64,000 bases of DNA, from the NCBI RefSeq assembly GCF_013426205.1, contig NC_089423.1, positions 310,001 to 374,000 of the forward strand. Reading direction: 5' to 3'. The notes under the pieces are model-generated. The model was not told where the DNA came from. It saw only the letters and a list, made by a program, of their open reading frames with translations, and ran no database searches. This document shows positions 34,666 to 45,812 of the stretch, in pieces. This stretch comes from Metarhizium brunneum. Taxonomy: Eukaryota > Ascomycota > Sordariomycetes > Hypocreales > Clavicipitaceae. The position numbers were made by a program, and so were the translations under genes. Within the stretch, counting starts at the first letter, position 1, and every line of letters begins with the position of its first letter.

Positions 34666-34824
34666 TTCTTAAAGATACTTAAATATACTCCCTGATTAGG
34701 GACAATAAACTAGTATATTTTTATTCTTTTTATATACTTATATATCTTTAAAATCTTAGTTACGTATTATTGGCTAGAACCCTGGTCCGTTACAAAAATT
34801 GGACCTACGCACATTCAAAGGGAT
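34609..34824. mobile_element. Small foldback/MITE-like element
   Basis: 34609-34635 is the reverse complement of 34798-34824 with 26 of 27 bases matching; the single difference is C versus T. The 162 bases between are AT-rich (34636-34797). The total of 216 bases fits a miniature inverted-repeat element. The right arm merges with the readable start of the AAA ATPase relic, so the element may have truncated that gene. No target duplication was found. Confidence 0.5.
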
Positions 34825-36734
34825 GACGGCGCCATCGTACGAATTGCGTATTTACTCTCCTGCCCTCATCAATGCAGTGTGATGTGTGGTGCAGTAATAC
34901 CCAGCGCAAGAACGCACTGGCGAGGTCATAGTCGTGCAGTGGCTGTATGCTGTACTTGTCCATCACTACGATGAGCTTTCCGATTTGGGGATGCCTGCGC
35001 AGCAAAGGCCCCGAGCAAAATGTGTTTCAGAGAGAGGAAGGCACACGAGCAACTCACTCTTTTGCTACAGTTCTTGGACGAACATGTCATGGCAGAGTTT
35101 AGAGCAGAGAGAGCGCAACAGGAGGGGCTTCTATATAGCGTTTTTGATAATCCGCCTGGGGATTGGACCTATTCCGCCTGGAAGCTTTTGAAGAAGCAGT
35201 GCAAGTATTACAAAGGAAAGAGCCGGAGATTTCCTTTTAATGAAGTAGGCACCTTAGATTTCCGAATTCTCCCTCAGAGTGATAGACTGTTGATGCTAAT
35301 AATCCCGCAGGTTGACGGGTTGGTCATGACAGATCTCAAGACCTACTACGCCAAAGCCACACCTCCAGATCTGATGGAAGATACTGACTGTCGCAACTGG
35401 GTCACGGACTGTGTTTGCGCCGCTTGTAGGGAGAGAAATTCTGTTTCTACCAGGAAGCAGATCGCACCCTAGTTCGATGATTACACCAGAATCGATTTAG
35501 AGCACCGAAATGGTCTAACACCGCACCAATATCTGTTATGTGACTTCGAGATGCACGCTTTTGTGTTTGCAATTGACACGTAAATAGGGTAAGCATCAAC
35601 GCTGTTCCATGAATATTTCCAAGTTAACGCCCGCTTAGAGCTGTTACACGTTGGCAATTTCTTCGAGCCAAGATTTAAGGAAAATATGATTAACAGCTTG
35701 GTAATGGAAGAACAAAGGAAGAGAATACTCAAAGGCTTCTCCAAGAGCTTTGCGCGGCGCAATAAGAATGACGAGATAGTGCCTATGGACTTGTGGGAGG
35801 CAGACTTTGTTAAAGGAAAGGGAGGCGGCCTGATCTTCCTCTTACACGGGAAACCTGGCGTAGGCAAGAGTTGCACGGCGGGTAAGTTTGACTCACTTTG
35901 TGGCCCTTTCGGGACGCTGATCTTGTTATTCAGAGTGTGTCGCCGCATTCACGAGACGGCCCTTGATGGTCTTGACGCCAGGCGATATTGGCACGAATCC
36001 AGATAAGGTTGAATTCATTCTAGCTAAAAAATTCAATATGGCCCAGAGCTGGGGTGCGGTCATTCCCATTGACGAAGCTGATGTGTTTATGGAGCGTCGG
36101 TCAACTACAGACCTGGTCCGCAACAGCTTTGTAGCAAGTAAGTAAACATCATCTTGCCAGAGAATTTGATGGGCTGGCAGTAATAAATAATGGGATTTTA
36201 GGCTTCCTTCGAGCCCTTGAGTATTATAGCGGCATTCTTTTCCTCACTACTAATAGGGTTGGGGGCTTTGACGATGCCTTTGTCTCGCGTGTTCATGTCC
36301 AGCTATACTACCCAGACTTTACGGATAACCAGCGACAACAGGTCTGGCATACATTTATCGACAAGCTAGCTCGGGAAAGAAGGAGCTACATGCGCCTGAA
36401 TATTGACGCCAAGGAGTATATTCGCGGTGCAGAGATGCGAAATGTCAAGTGGAATGGCACAGAAATCAGAAATGGTATGTTGCGAGACAGGCCAGGAGAG
36501 CACCAACTAACATGGGTGAATATAGCCTTTCAGACTTCTGTTGCGTTAGCCGAGTATGACGACGAGAAGGATGAAGAGGGCAAGATTATCTTGTCCGACA
36601 CGCACTTTAGGGCTGTTTTGGAGCTATCAAAGGATTTCAAGGATTATTTAAACGATTTACATCAAGGCAACGAGGGCAAGAGAGCTCAGCGAAAGTACGA
36701 GAGACTGGATACGTATAATACTAAGAGCGAGTAA
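34811..36734 (+). pseudogene. Decayed AAA ATPase with N-terminal DUF7025-type region
   Basis: The 3' half is well kept: exons to 35881, 35934-36137, 36202-36474 and 36526-36734 with introns of 52, 64 and 51 bases. It encodes the Walker A loop LHGKPGVGKS, Walker B VIPIDEADVFME, sensor FLTTNRVGGFDDAF, SRVHVQLYYPDF and a lid region. The N-terminal half matches the fungal region that precedes this AAA core: YSPALINAV, VHHYDELSDL, LLLQFLDEHV, FDNPPGDWTYSAWKLL. It is broken by stops at 34880, 34895, 35470, 35581 and 35590 and by a one-base frame change near 35000-35020; no true 5' end is found. Intact relatives are large ATPases of unknown role. Most stops fit single C-to-T changes. Confidence 0.7.
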
Positions 36735-38923
36735 TGAATTGACGAATAAAACTTACTATTCGAACTCAAATAATATTACACGAACAACAAAGCTCAATAA
36801 AGGGGTTTTACCGACAAAAAGACCTTAAGATATATAGACGGAATACATAACCCGGGGGAAACCCCAGCCACAAAAGTTCCTTTCATGTATATATAGTAGT
36901 TACTCACCTTTCTTTTTCTCTCGGAACCCCAAGGATCTTTAACACCCTTTAAGATTATAATTAAATTGAGATATTATGCTGTAAGCCCTACCAGGAACTA
37001 ATTTTAGTAGTATATAAATTCCATTTTATAGGTGACATAGAATATATTATACGGTATAACCTTGGTGAAATTTACGAACATAATATATTACAATTCGTAG
37101 CTATGACCGCATACAATCTAGACTTGGTTCCTGACTGAATCTATCTTATTTGGCTTTCTTCGTACTTGGACAGAGTTGGAGTACAAGTTGGTGTAATAGC
37201 TAAAATAACCACCGCCACCGTACTGCATCACCATGCCTGGCTACATTATGTGGTTACTTCCCGCCGACTAAATAAACCTAGCCTGCTTGGCGCTTTTAAT
37301 TAAGGGAGAGAGTTCCGTGTAGAGTCGTATTGAGAACTTATCCCCCGCCCCTGCATCTTAAGACAGGATGGCCAGAGATCATTCGTCACAGGCACGTGGT
37401 GAGATGACTGCCCACATTGTACTAGGAACGTGACCTCGCAGCGGGGCGCGAAGCTGGAGTTTCGCTTTTGTATTGATATACAAGCGCCTCGGGCGGATGC
37501 TTGCTTTACACATGGTTCTTGTCAGAAGGGCGGGAGATGTACACTAGTCAACACCGAACCGGTGGAATGCCCTTGCGTGATTGAAACCCGACAAAGCAGT
37601 GGCAGGGAAAGTGTTGCCTTTATTAATATACTAACCCTAACCCTAGCACCGGCGTAGATGGATCAAGAAGCATCATGAATTGCACCGTGGCCCGCTTAAA
37701 TTATCCAGATGGGTTGATCGGTAAATGGATGTGAATATTCGTACCACTTCAATGTTAGCATGTCAAGTCATGCCTGTCTGTGGATGTCCAAATTCATCCC
37801 GGCTGCAAATAAAACCGCCTTTACATGTTTTGGGCGGGCACCAGATCTACCGTATCGCAGAGTATTCGCCCAATGGGACACCGAAGAATGTCCAAATTGA
37901 ATTACGTGATGGCGAGTGTCTCTCATTTGGTCAATATTGTTTCGAGACACTACGAAGGGATCGGGCATGGAAGCTTATCCTTTATCCATAGCCAAGTCCA
38001 TACCAAGTGGCAAGGAATGTATGCCTGAAGATTTTACTTGTCGAATCACTTTATACCATGGGAAGACGGTTTATCCACAGCCAATGTAGATGACTGGGAT
38101 CAAGGAACTAGGTAGAGATTGAGCCATGGTCTGTCGGATGTCGAGGACGGACCTTTAAACCGTACACATGCAAAGATGGGGGTATCCCGCTCGATATGAA
38201 AAGGCCTATTAAATTCTCATGTTTGAGTTGAAAGATGGTATGCTAGATTTTAGCACAACAGTAGCGACAAGCAAAAGCCCGACTGCCAACTTTGGCGGCG
38301 CCGTTAGTTCTCGCATGGCAAATGGGGAGTCGATATACCGCACACAGTCGATTCCAGTCTGGAATGAATTCGCGAGAGCATTGCAGATCCTGAGACAAAG
38401 GCGGCAAGGGTAATCGCAGGCCTTTATATGTGCGCCACTGGGATGAGACACGCCCAAGGCGGCAACACGCAAAAGCCACGTCTGGCAAAATGAACAAGAC
38501 CAATGGCTTTAAATTGCCAGTCTATGCCCCCAATGCGAATGAATGGGGGCGATGGGCAGTTGTGGACGTTGGCATTCATGTCACTTGCCCAAGTAGGAAT
38601 GTAACCCACGCGCTGTCTAACCATGAACCCGGCATCTGCATGCCTTGTGAAACGTCTTGTCAAGTAGTACCCTTACAACAGACGAATGCGGTCTCCACTT
38701 TTGGTCATTCTGGCTGACGAGTTTCAGAACCGCTTATGAGCAGTTCTCATGACGGCCCTCCGGATCCATCCTACGTTGCGCTCCTCCGGGGGGGGGGGTC
38801 CCGCGTTGGGGTCACGTCTGGACGTGTCGGATATAGTATTTTCTGAATTGGGACGATGCGGTCCTGTGACACCAGGCAAAATAAGGAGGGCGCTCATGGA
38901 GCAGGTTAAAGCGCAGGGCCATC
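36735..38923. other. Long stretch without a clear gene, AT-rich at its left
   Basis: 36,735 to about 37,100 is AT-rich. After that, only short unrecognised frames (for example 37725-37991 and 38430-38717). It ends in the chitinase promoter. Confidence 0.4.
37630..37646 (+). repeat. Short interstitial telomere-like repeat
   Basis: ACTAACCCTAACCCTAG contains two and a half units of CCCTAA, the fungal telomere repeat on the C-rich strand. Confidence 0.5.
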
Positions 38924-38930
38924 TATATAA
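38924..38930 (+). promoter_or_regulatory. TATA box of the chitinase gene
   Basis: TATATAA, 151 bases before the ATG at 39075. Confidence 0.55.
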
Positions 38931-39074
38931 GAGCACATGTGCACACTCTCACCTCGCCCTCTGGCCCGGGTTTGAAACAAACCAGTGAAAAATCGAGAGA
39001 GGCTTCCGTTGATTGCATCTAGTTGTTTGCAAAAAGGTCATTTCCAGCCGTTCCTTATTATTATTATTTTCACC

Positions 39075-40112
39075 ATGGCGCCGCTCCTCAACACGGGGCT
39101 CGTGATATTACCCCTTATAGTGTCGACACTGCTCGGGCCCATACCGGCCTTTGCGCAAAACGAAACGTGCGCAACCAAGGGAAGGCCGGCGGGCAAGGTC
39201 CTTCAAGGCTACTGGGAGAACTGGGACGGAGCAAAGAACGGCGTACACCCCCCGTTTGGATGGACTGCGATCCAAGACGCCCAGATCCGGCAGCACGGCT
39301 ACAATGTGATCAGCGCCGCGTTCCCCGTGATCCTGCCCAACGGAACAGCCCTGTGGGAGGACGGCATGGACGCCAACGTCAAGGTCGCGACGCCGGCGGA
39401 AATGTGCCAGGCCAAGGCGGCCGGGGCGACCATAGTCATGTCCATCGGTGGCGCCGCCGCGGCCATCGACCTGAGCTCGAGCAGCGTCGCCGACAAGTTC
39501 GTCTCGACCATTGTGCCCATCCTGAAGCGGTACAACTTTGACGGCGTCGACATTGACATCGAGGCGGGCTTGACCGGCAGCGGCACCATCGGCACGCTGT
39601 CCACCTCGCAGGCCAACCTGGTGCGCATCATTGACGGCATCCTCGCGCAGATGCCGTCCAACTTTGGCCTGACCATGGCGCCCGAGACGGCCTACGTGAC
39701 GGGGGGCAGCGTGACGTACGGAGCCATCTGGGGCGCCTATCTCCCCATCATCAAGAAGTATGTCGACAATGGCCGGCTGTGGTGGCTCAACATGCAGTAC
39801 TACAACGGCAACATGTACGGGTGTTCGGGAGACTCGTACTCAGCCGGGACTGTCGAGGGCTTTGTGGCCCAGACGGACTGCTTGGATAAAGGACTCGTGA
39901 TCCAGGGCACCACGATCCGGGTCCCTTACGACAAGCAAGTCCCCGGTCTGCCTGCGCAGTCGGGCGCCGGCGGCGGATACATGTCGCCGAGTCTGGTTGG
40001 ACAAGCGTGGGATCATTACAACGGCTCTCTCAAAGGCCTCATGACGTGGTCCATCAACTGGGACGGATCCAAGAACTGGAGCTTTGGCGACAACGTCAAG
40101 GGGCGGCTCTGA
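39075..40112 (+). CDS. Secreted GH18 chitinase
   Basis: Single exon, 345 residues. The frame opens at 38985 without an ATG; the ATG at 39075 directly precedes a hydrophobic signal peptide ending near AFAQ, so I choose it. The glycoside hydrolase 18 barrel carries GYWENWDG (strand 1), VMSIGGAAAA (the SxGG motif) and FDGVDIDIEAG, the DxxDxDxE catalytic motif whose Glu is the acid/base. LTMAPETAYV, WWLNMQYYN and GLMTWSINWDGS complete the substrate cleft. There is no chitin-binding module and no GPI signal, so it is a compact single-domain endochitinase type. It would act outside the cell on chitin, in nutrition or cell-wall remodelling. Confidence 0.93.
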   Translation: MAPLLNTGLVILPLIVSTLLGPIPAFAQNETCATKGRPAGKVLQGYWENWDGAKNGVHPPFGWTAIQDAQIRQHGYNVISAAFPVILPNGTALWEDGMDANVKVATPAEMCQAKAAGATIVMSIGGAAAAIDLSSSSVADKFVSTIVPILKRYNFDGVDIDIEAGLTGSGTIGTLSTSQANLVRIIDGILAQMPSNFGLTMAPETAYVTGGSVTYGAIWGAYLPIIKKYVDNGRLWWLNMQYYNGNMYGCSGDSYSAGTVEGFVAQTDCLDKGLVIQGTTIRVPYDKQVPGLPAQSGAGGGYMSPSLVGQAWDHYNGSLKGLMTWSINWDGSKNWSFGDNVKGRL

Positions 40113-41923
40113 AGAGGCTGGTGGCACAAGACAAGACATGGAGCGTAGACGTCGACCAGGGAGCGCGGCGCGGCGCGTCTTGTCTCACAACCGGGTCTTA
40201 TGACGCACATAACATGGCAAAGGCAAAGCCATGCAGGAATCAGTGGCTGCTGCCCTGGCGTATGATGCTTGGACACATTGACGTGTTGTTCTCATTTCGC
40301 TCTACGGACATATTCATCACACCCTTCTACTCGCATGTATATAGAGGCACTTCATGTACATATTCCCAACTTTTACCAAAGAGGAAAATGAATTCCAACG
40401 TATTTACACCTGCTATTTGATTGGCTTATAGGCACAGACTGCATGTGGTTGTTGATAAGGCGCCCCCGTCCGGCGCATACCGTGTTTCGCTATGAGTTGT
40501 CTATCCGTCTTTCCATCCACAACCAGCTACAACTACAAAAGGGAAATCTGGAGTCACTAATGATGAGATTGGATTCAGCAAGCCCTCGCTAGTTTCTGCC
40601 GTACATTACTTGAACCACCTCAACCAATGTTGCCACATGGCGCGCGAGGAACAAGCAATAGTTGCTCATTGCCTACTTGGTTCCCCAAAAAAAAATTAAT
40701 CAAAACAAAGAAACCGGTTTTGATGAAACAAGCGAGCAAGAATTCACACGAGAAAAGACGCAACGTTTCCCACGAATGGTCACGCACAAAGTGGTCTTGG
40801 CACCCATGGATGCAAGTGGTTGAGGAGGACGCGACGGCGCAGGGCACACGCCACCAAGCGCACAGATTGTCCTTTGTCCATGACAATCAAATCGACAAAA
40901 GACGCTGGGCTTGCACGGCGGCGGGTGAAGATATCGCAGCAAGCATTGTGCGTTGCTATTGTCGAGGGCGTGAATAGGGCACAGATCACCGAGGCGCCCC
41001 GGCGGACGCTCCATGTGCCACCGCCGGGCCAAATTTGCAAGAGATTAAAAATCAGCGGGCGCAGACCATGGACGCCATGCTTTTTTTCGCTCCGGTGCTA
41101 TTTCCTGGCCGCGGGCCACGTTGTGCTGCGGCGACGCCCAAGACAACATTGAAGGACTCCCTCGGCGTGTTGCCGCCGCCGTGGACGGTGGAGAGCTTCA
41201 ACTCGACACATGGGCAAAACGCCACATGGTCCTTGACGGACTTGACGGGGCCTTGAGCCGGCGCAGGGCTGGAGTCTCGATCGAGGCTGCCTGGCGTCGA
41301 CTGCCTCCATGTCCCCCTCCGGTTCCTGCACCGCCGCCGTTGCGCACCAGACATGACATCTCGCATCGGTACGGACACCCCTCTCGCCGAGGAGGCGGCC
41401 TGGGCGCCGAGGTGAGCAGCAATTCCCCGGGCAGGACTGGATATACCGAGCCAATGAAACGGGAAGCAGGTGGAAGAATTGTCCCATTCACCCATGCCCA
41501 CCAGCCCGACTAATAAACGGTCGCCGGGGGGTGGTTTGGTCTTTGCAAGGCCCCCTATGAGGACACGACCGGGTTGACGGAGACGAGGCATTGCGCAGAC
41601 AAAATCCAGCCAAAAGTCATTGTCTGGCCGAGGCGTCGCTGTATCACAGCCACCAAGGACGAAGGAGCCGGCAAATCGGCCCACAGACAGCATTGGAAGG
41701 CCTCTTATATTTCAACAAGACTCGGGAGCTGTAGAATCAAGCTCGATCCGCACTACGACGACGCCGTGAAGCCACACGACATTGGAGGACACGGCCAGAG
41801 ATATTTAAAACTCTCGTAGCAGCGTTCCATGGCCCGTGTCATTGATGTCTGGTTCAAGAATCTTCACCGGCAACATACCATCTCGGCCATGGTCCCTGTT
41901 CGACCCTGCCTACATCCTATGGT
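40113..41923. other. Intergenic, no gene supported
   Basis: GC-richer from about 40,800. Overlapping frames on both strands at 40620-41700 are mutually exclusive and lack recognisable domains. I treat them as chance frames of GC-rich promoter DNA. Confidence 0.35.
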
Positions 41924-41930
41924 GTATATA
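41924..41930 (+). promoter_or_regulatory. Possible TATA element
   Basis: GTATATA, 65 bases before the ATG at 41989. It supports that ATG over the in-frame ATG at 41845. Confidence 0.35.
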
Positions 41931-41988
41931 CTCCTTCCTCTTTGTCTCATCACCTAATCTCGCCGTCAGCAGTGCGTCTCAGACAGAC

Positions 41989-43740
41989 ATGGAGACGGTC
42001 GGCGTCATCAACACCCGCAAGATGCGGTACACGGGGCCGGGCCTGCGCTGTCTCAAGTCGGGCGGCCTCCATCCCCGTCGCGACGCCCTCTGCGCCGACG
42101 ACGACGACGTATGCTACCGGGAGCCCTTTTACGGCCGGCCCTGGAGCCAGAGCAAGATTCGCCTCGTCCCGTGTCCGCCGGCGGCGCATCCGAAGCGCCG
42201 GATCGGCCACTACCCACTTACATCGCAACTCGCCGGCTGGGTGCTGGACGCCTTCTCCAACTACCGCCCCTCGAGGGAATGCATGGACCTGGTGCGGCCG
42301 TTTGGCGCCGAGCTGCACGAGGTCCTCGACACGGAGCGCGCCGCCGGCTCCGGCCTCCACGACCTCGACCTCGTCGAGCTGACGTACCAGGTGACGCTCG
42401 AGGTCGGCGGCCAGATCCTCCTCGCCGCGACGCGCAACGGCAACACGGGCGACATGCAGCCTGAATTCCACTCGTCCCAGGCCGCCCACGACGAGCACTT
42501 TGCGCCCTGGGGCAGGCTGCTCACGGGCCTGGTGTGCGACCCGCCCATCATCTCCCAGTTCCCCTTCTACCTCATGATGTGCCAGTCGTTCGGGCTCGAG
42601 ACGGACTCGCGCCAGGAGAACTACGTCTACTCGGCGCTGACGGGCGTCGACTGGGCCCGGGGCAAGAACGTCTACAGCGAGCGCTTCCGGGCCTTCGAGG
42701 AGCGCGCGCGCGCCTCCGTGCCCAACCTCGACGACCGGCTGTCCGGCCAGGACCGGTCCTTCTGGCGCGTCTCGCTCGCCTACCTCGCCGCCATGAACAG
42801 GCTCGAGAACTCGCGCGCCTTTACGACCCCGCGCGTGTCGCACATCGAGACGGGCCTGGATCCGCGGCTGCTCATGGCCGCCCGCGGCTTCGACACCATC
42901 GGCTCGGCGTACATGTGCAGCGACGGCGCCGCGTACCTGGACAACGCCGGCATGGACGCCCTCGTCGGGTCCGCCGTGCCCAACGACGTCATGGACCTGC
43001 ACACGGACATCTACACGGGCGAGACGCGCAACCTCCTGCGCCTGCTGTACCCCAGCGGCCAGGGCCTCGACGCGGCCATGGCCACCATGGCCACGGTGCT
43101 CTCGGGCATGCTGTGCGAGCTGTTCCGCGGCCACAAGCTCGCCCGCTTCGGGGGCCGCGAGGACGGCCGCATCGCCGCCACCTCGCCGCCCTACAGCTTC
43201 TGCCGCGCCCGCCACCGCCGCATCTTCGAGGTGCTCGAGGCGTATATCTCCAGGTACCCCGACTTTTGGCGCTGGACCTGGGCCATCCTCCGCCGCGCCA
43301 AGAGCCAGATCACAGAGGCCGGCCTCGACGAGCTGCTCGTCGAGGCGCTGGGCCGGGCTGTCCGCCGGGCGCCGCTGCCGGACGCGCCCTACAACGCCTT
43401 CTTCGACAGCTACTTTGACATGGTGGAGGGGAGCCAGGAGCCCGGACGGCTGAGCAGGACGCTCGGCGTGCAGGACGAGCTGGCCGACATTGTGCGCCGC
43501 ATCCACGACCTGTGGCACGGCCGGCTCCTGGACCCTGACAAGAAGCCGGGCTGGGGCCGCAGGTTTGACGACGAGTCGGACGCTCTGTTCCGGCAGGCTG
43601 GCGAGTTTCTTGGCGGCAAGGGCGGCATCACCGCCGAGGTGTACAAGTTTGCCATTGCGTACGGCCGGCTGAGCATGTCGCTGCCGTATATTGCCTACCA
43701 CACGGTTGACGCCATTATTCTGTCGTACGGCACTTTGTGA
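41989..43740 (+). CDS. Uncharacterised 583-residue fungal protein
   Basis: Single exon of strongly GC-rich codons. The frame is open from 41836, but the GC-biased coding style starts at METVGVINTRKMRYTG (41989); an in-frame ATG at 41845 would add 48 residues. No signal peptide. The protein is largely helical with conserved-looking blocks: VCYREPFYGRPWSQSKIR, GFDTIGSAYMCSDGAAY, VPNDVMDLHTDIYTGETRN, LLRLLYPSG and PPYSFCRARHRRIFEVLEAY. I do not recognise a named family; the DLHTDIYTGETRN block has several acidic residues that could bind metal, but this is only a guess. It lies tail to tail with a cytochrome P450, 230 bases apart, a layout compatible with a small biosynthetic pair. Probably intracellular. 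Confidence 0.75.
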   Translation: METVGVINTRKMRYTGPGLRCLKSGGLHPRRDALCADDDDVCYREPFYGRPWSQSKIRLVPCPPAAHPKRRIGHYPLTSQLAGWVLDAFSNYRPSRECMDLVRPFGAELHEVLDTERAAGSGLHDLDLVELTYQVTLEVGGQILLAATRNGNTGDMQPEFHSSQAAHDEHFAPWGRLLTGLVCDPPIISQFPFYLMMCQSFGLETDSRQENYVYSALTGVDWARGKNVYSERFRAFEERARASVPNLDDRLSGQDRSFWRVSLAYLAAMNRLENSRAFTTPRVSHIETGLDPRLLMAARGFDTIGSAYMCSDGAAYLDNAGMDALVGSAVPNDVMDLHTDIYTGETRNLLRLLYPSGQGLDAAMATMATVLSGMLCELFRGHKLARFGGREDGRIAATSPPYSFCRARHRRIFEVLEAYISRYPDFWRWTWAILRRAKSQITEAGLDELLVEALGRAVRRAPLPDAPYNAFFDSYFDMVEGSQEPGRLSRTLGVQDELADIVRRIHDLWHGRLLDPDKKPGWGRRFDDESDALFRQAGEFLGGKGGITAEVYKFAIAYGRLSMSLPYIAYHTVDAIILSYGTL

Positions 43741-43970
43741 TGTAATAAAAGCAGTAATAGGGATACGAAGTGAACGTTTGTAATGTAATATATTTTGTAA
43801 TGGCAGAGATTGACTCGTTGTCGACTTGCTTCATTTTCATTAGGGTATATAGTATATAGTATCAAACTGTGTCTTGAGGCAGCTCCTGACCTTTGACATT
43901 GCAAGCGTGGAACATATTTTCAACACATTGATCTCCCCCGTGCCGTCGGCCAACGCCCTCAACGCCCTCA

Positions 43971-45812
43971 TTACGAATTAGAAGCCATCTTCTTTTCCCT
44001 GTCCAATCCCCTGATCTTGGCATACACACCGGGTGAACCAACCACGGGCCGTGGAATAAAACAGTCGCGGGCCGGCAGGATGTCCTGCTCCGTGGTGCCG
44101 GCAAACTCGAAATCGAAGCGTGTCACCAGCGCCGCCGCCGTCAGGTACAACTCCGCCGTCGCAAGACTACTCCCCACGTCAGCGTCTATTCCAAGACATG
44201 CTTACACCAGCCAGACTCACTTTTGGCCAACGCATTGGCGGCTGCCCTTTGAAAAGGACACCATGTACTTCTGGAGGGGGAATCCCTCCCTCTCCGCCTG
44301 GAGCCACCTCTCGGGAGAAAACGTGGCCGGGTCCGGGAAAATCGTCTCGTCCATGTGAACCCAGTAGTTGGTCGAGCTCAGCGGCGTCTAGTCAGGCAAT
44401 TAGCTCCCTCCCATTCCCATTCGCAAATTTCCGCAACTCACCCCAGCCGGTATGACATGGTCCTTGTACCGCAGCGGCTCATTCGCAATACGCGGCAACC
44501 GCCCAATGGCGCCGTGGTCGAACCGCAGCGCCTCCGTAACCACGGCACTCTACACAACGCACGTGTAAGCAGCATTTCTCATCGCCAGGGGGGCCCATGA
44601 CCAACGTACCAGATATCGCCTCTGCTCCAGCCACTTGAGCAGCGACGACGCGGCCACACCGTCAGGCATGTCTCTCAGGTCCTCCCTCAACCTGGAAAGG
44701 ATCCGCGCGTCCCGCGCCACATACCACATGAGCAGCGTCAAAGTCCACGAGGTGGTCTCGCTGCCCGCGCCCATGAGCGACTTTCCCTCGTCAATCAGGC
44801 GCTGAAACGACTTCTCCCCGGGCGGCAGGTCGCCGCGCAGCAGCGTCGAGAAGACGGACCTGTCGGCGAGGGGCTTGCCCGCGCGCGCCGCCGCGACCAG
44901 CGTCTCGACCCTCTTGTTGACAATGGCCTCCCACTCCAAGAGGCTGGCAAACGCGGCGCTGACGCGGCGCAGCACCAGCAAGGGGAGGGCCTTGACCACG
45001 CCCACGACCCACGGGAACTGCCGGATGAAGGCGCCGGCCTCGACGGCCGTCAGCAGCACCCCCTTGAAGCTCTCCTGGAAGTCATCCTTGCCGAGGCAGT
45101 CGTAGCCCTCGCCGAAGCTGTACTCGGTGATGATGTCGTTGGCGAGGGCGAAGAAGGCGGCGTCGAGGCGCACCACCCTGTCCCCGCCGGCCACGTCCCC
45201 GAACCGGCCGCAGAGGAGGTCGACCTTGGCCTGGATCAGGGGCTCAATCTCGTAAATGGCCTTTTTGGAAAAGGACACGTTGAGCGCCTTGCGGCGGAGG
45301 CGGTGGTGGTCGTGCGGGCACGTCGCGAAGGCGCCCGTCGGCACGCCCAGGAAGACGACGTAGTCGGCGTACTTGTCGCGCTTCTTCGAGGCCGGCGCGT
45401 AAATCTCGTCGTAGAAGCCGGTGTCGAGGATGTGCACCTCGTTGGGGTTGATTCGCACAATGGGGCCTGTTTTTGCCACGGCTGCTTAGTTGACTGGTTG
45501 CAAGGGGGAACCATTGACACCACGCGTGTAAGTCGCCCGGGGCATCGCCGTCACGTTGCCCGGCGCGCATGTCTGGGGTTTCGACCGGAGCGCCGTACCG
45601 TATTCATCATGCATCCGCTTAATCTCCCAGCAAAATACCCCTCGGCCGACTACATCGTAGTAGAACTCGTACCAGCTCGTCGCCGCGGCCAGCTTGGGCC
45701 CCGGGATTTTCGCCAGAGGGTGCAGGTATAGGCGATACACGACCAACGAAAGGACGTAGACTGGAGTGGCCAGTAGAAGGAACAAGAGGACGCCCGAGGT
45801 CGGTATAGCCAT
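43971..45812 (-). CDS. Cytochrome P450 monooxygenase
   Basis: Five exons, complement(join(43971-44166, 44221-44387, 44442-44549, 44610-45466, 45599-45812)), 513 residues. An N-terminal membrane anchor ([19 protein letters not shown]) and the proline-rich hinge [13 protein letters not shown] place it in the ER membrane. [15 protein letters not shown] is the usual fungal start of the fold. The oxygen-binding helix has GAGSETTSW (about residue 305); the K-helix ExxR is EALR; PERW follows; the haem loop is [11 protein letters not shown] with the axial Cys near residue 445. All hallmarks are present, so the enzyme should be functional. Style is that of fungal secondary-metabolism P450s close to trichodiene-oxygenase-like families. 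The substrate is unknown. The convergent neighbour is the unrecognised 583-residue protein. Confidence 0.93.

Noticed and set aside
37630..37646. True chromosome end
   Set aside because: Only two and a half telomere units, with coding DNA on both sides.
41052..41693. 213-codon reverse-strand frame in GC-rich intergenic DNA
   Set aside because: Overlaps other equally long frames on the opposite strand and has no recognisable domain.
41950..43701. 583-codon reverse-strand frame opposite the GC-rich gene
   Set aside because: It is a shadow of GC-rich third positions: runs of Arg, Ala, Gly and Val with no domain, while the forward frame has real motifs.
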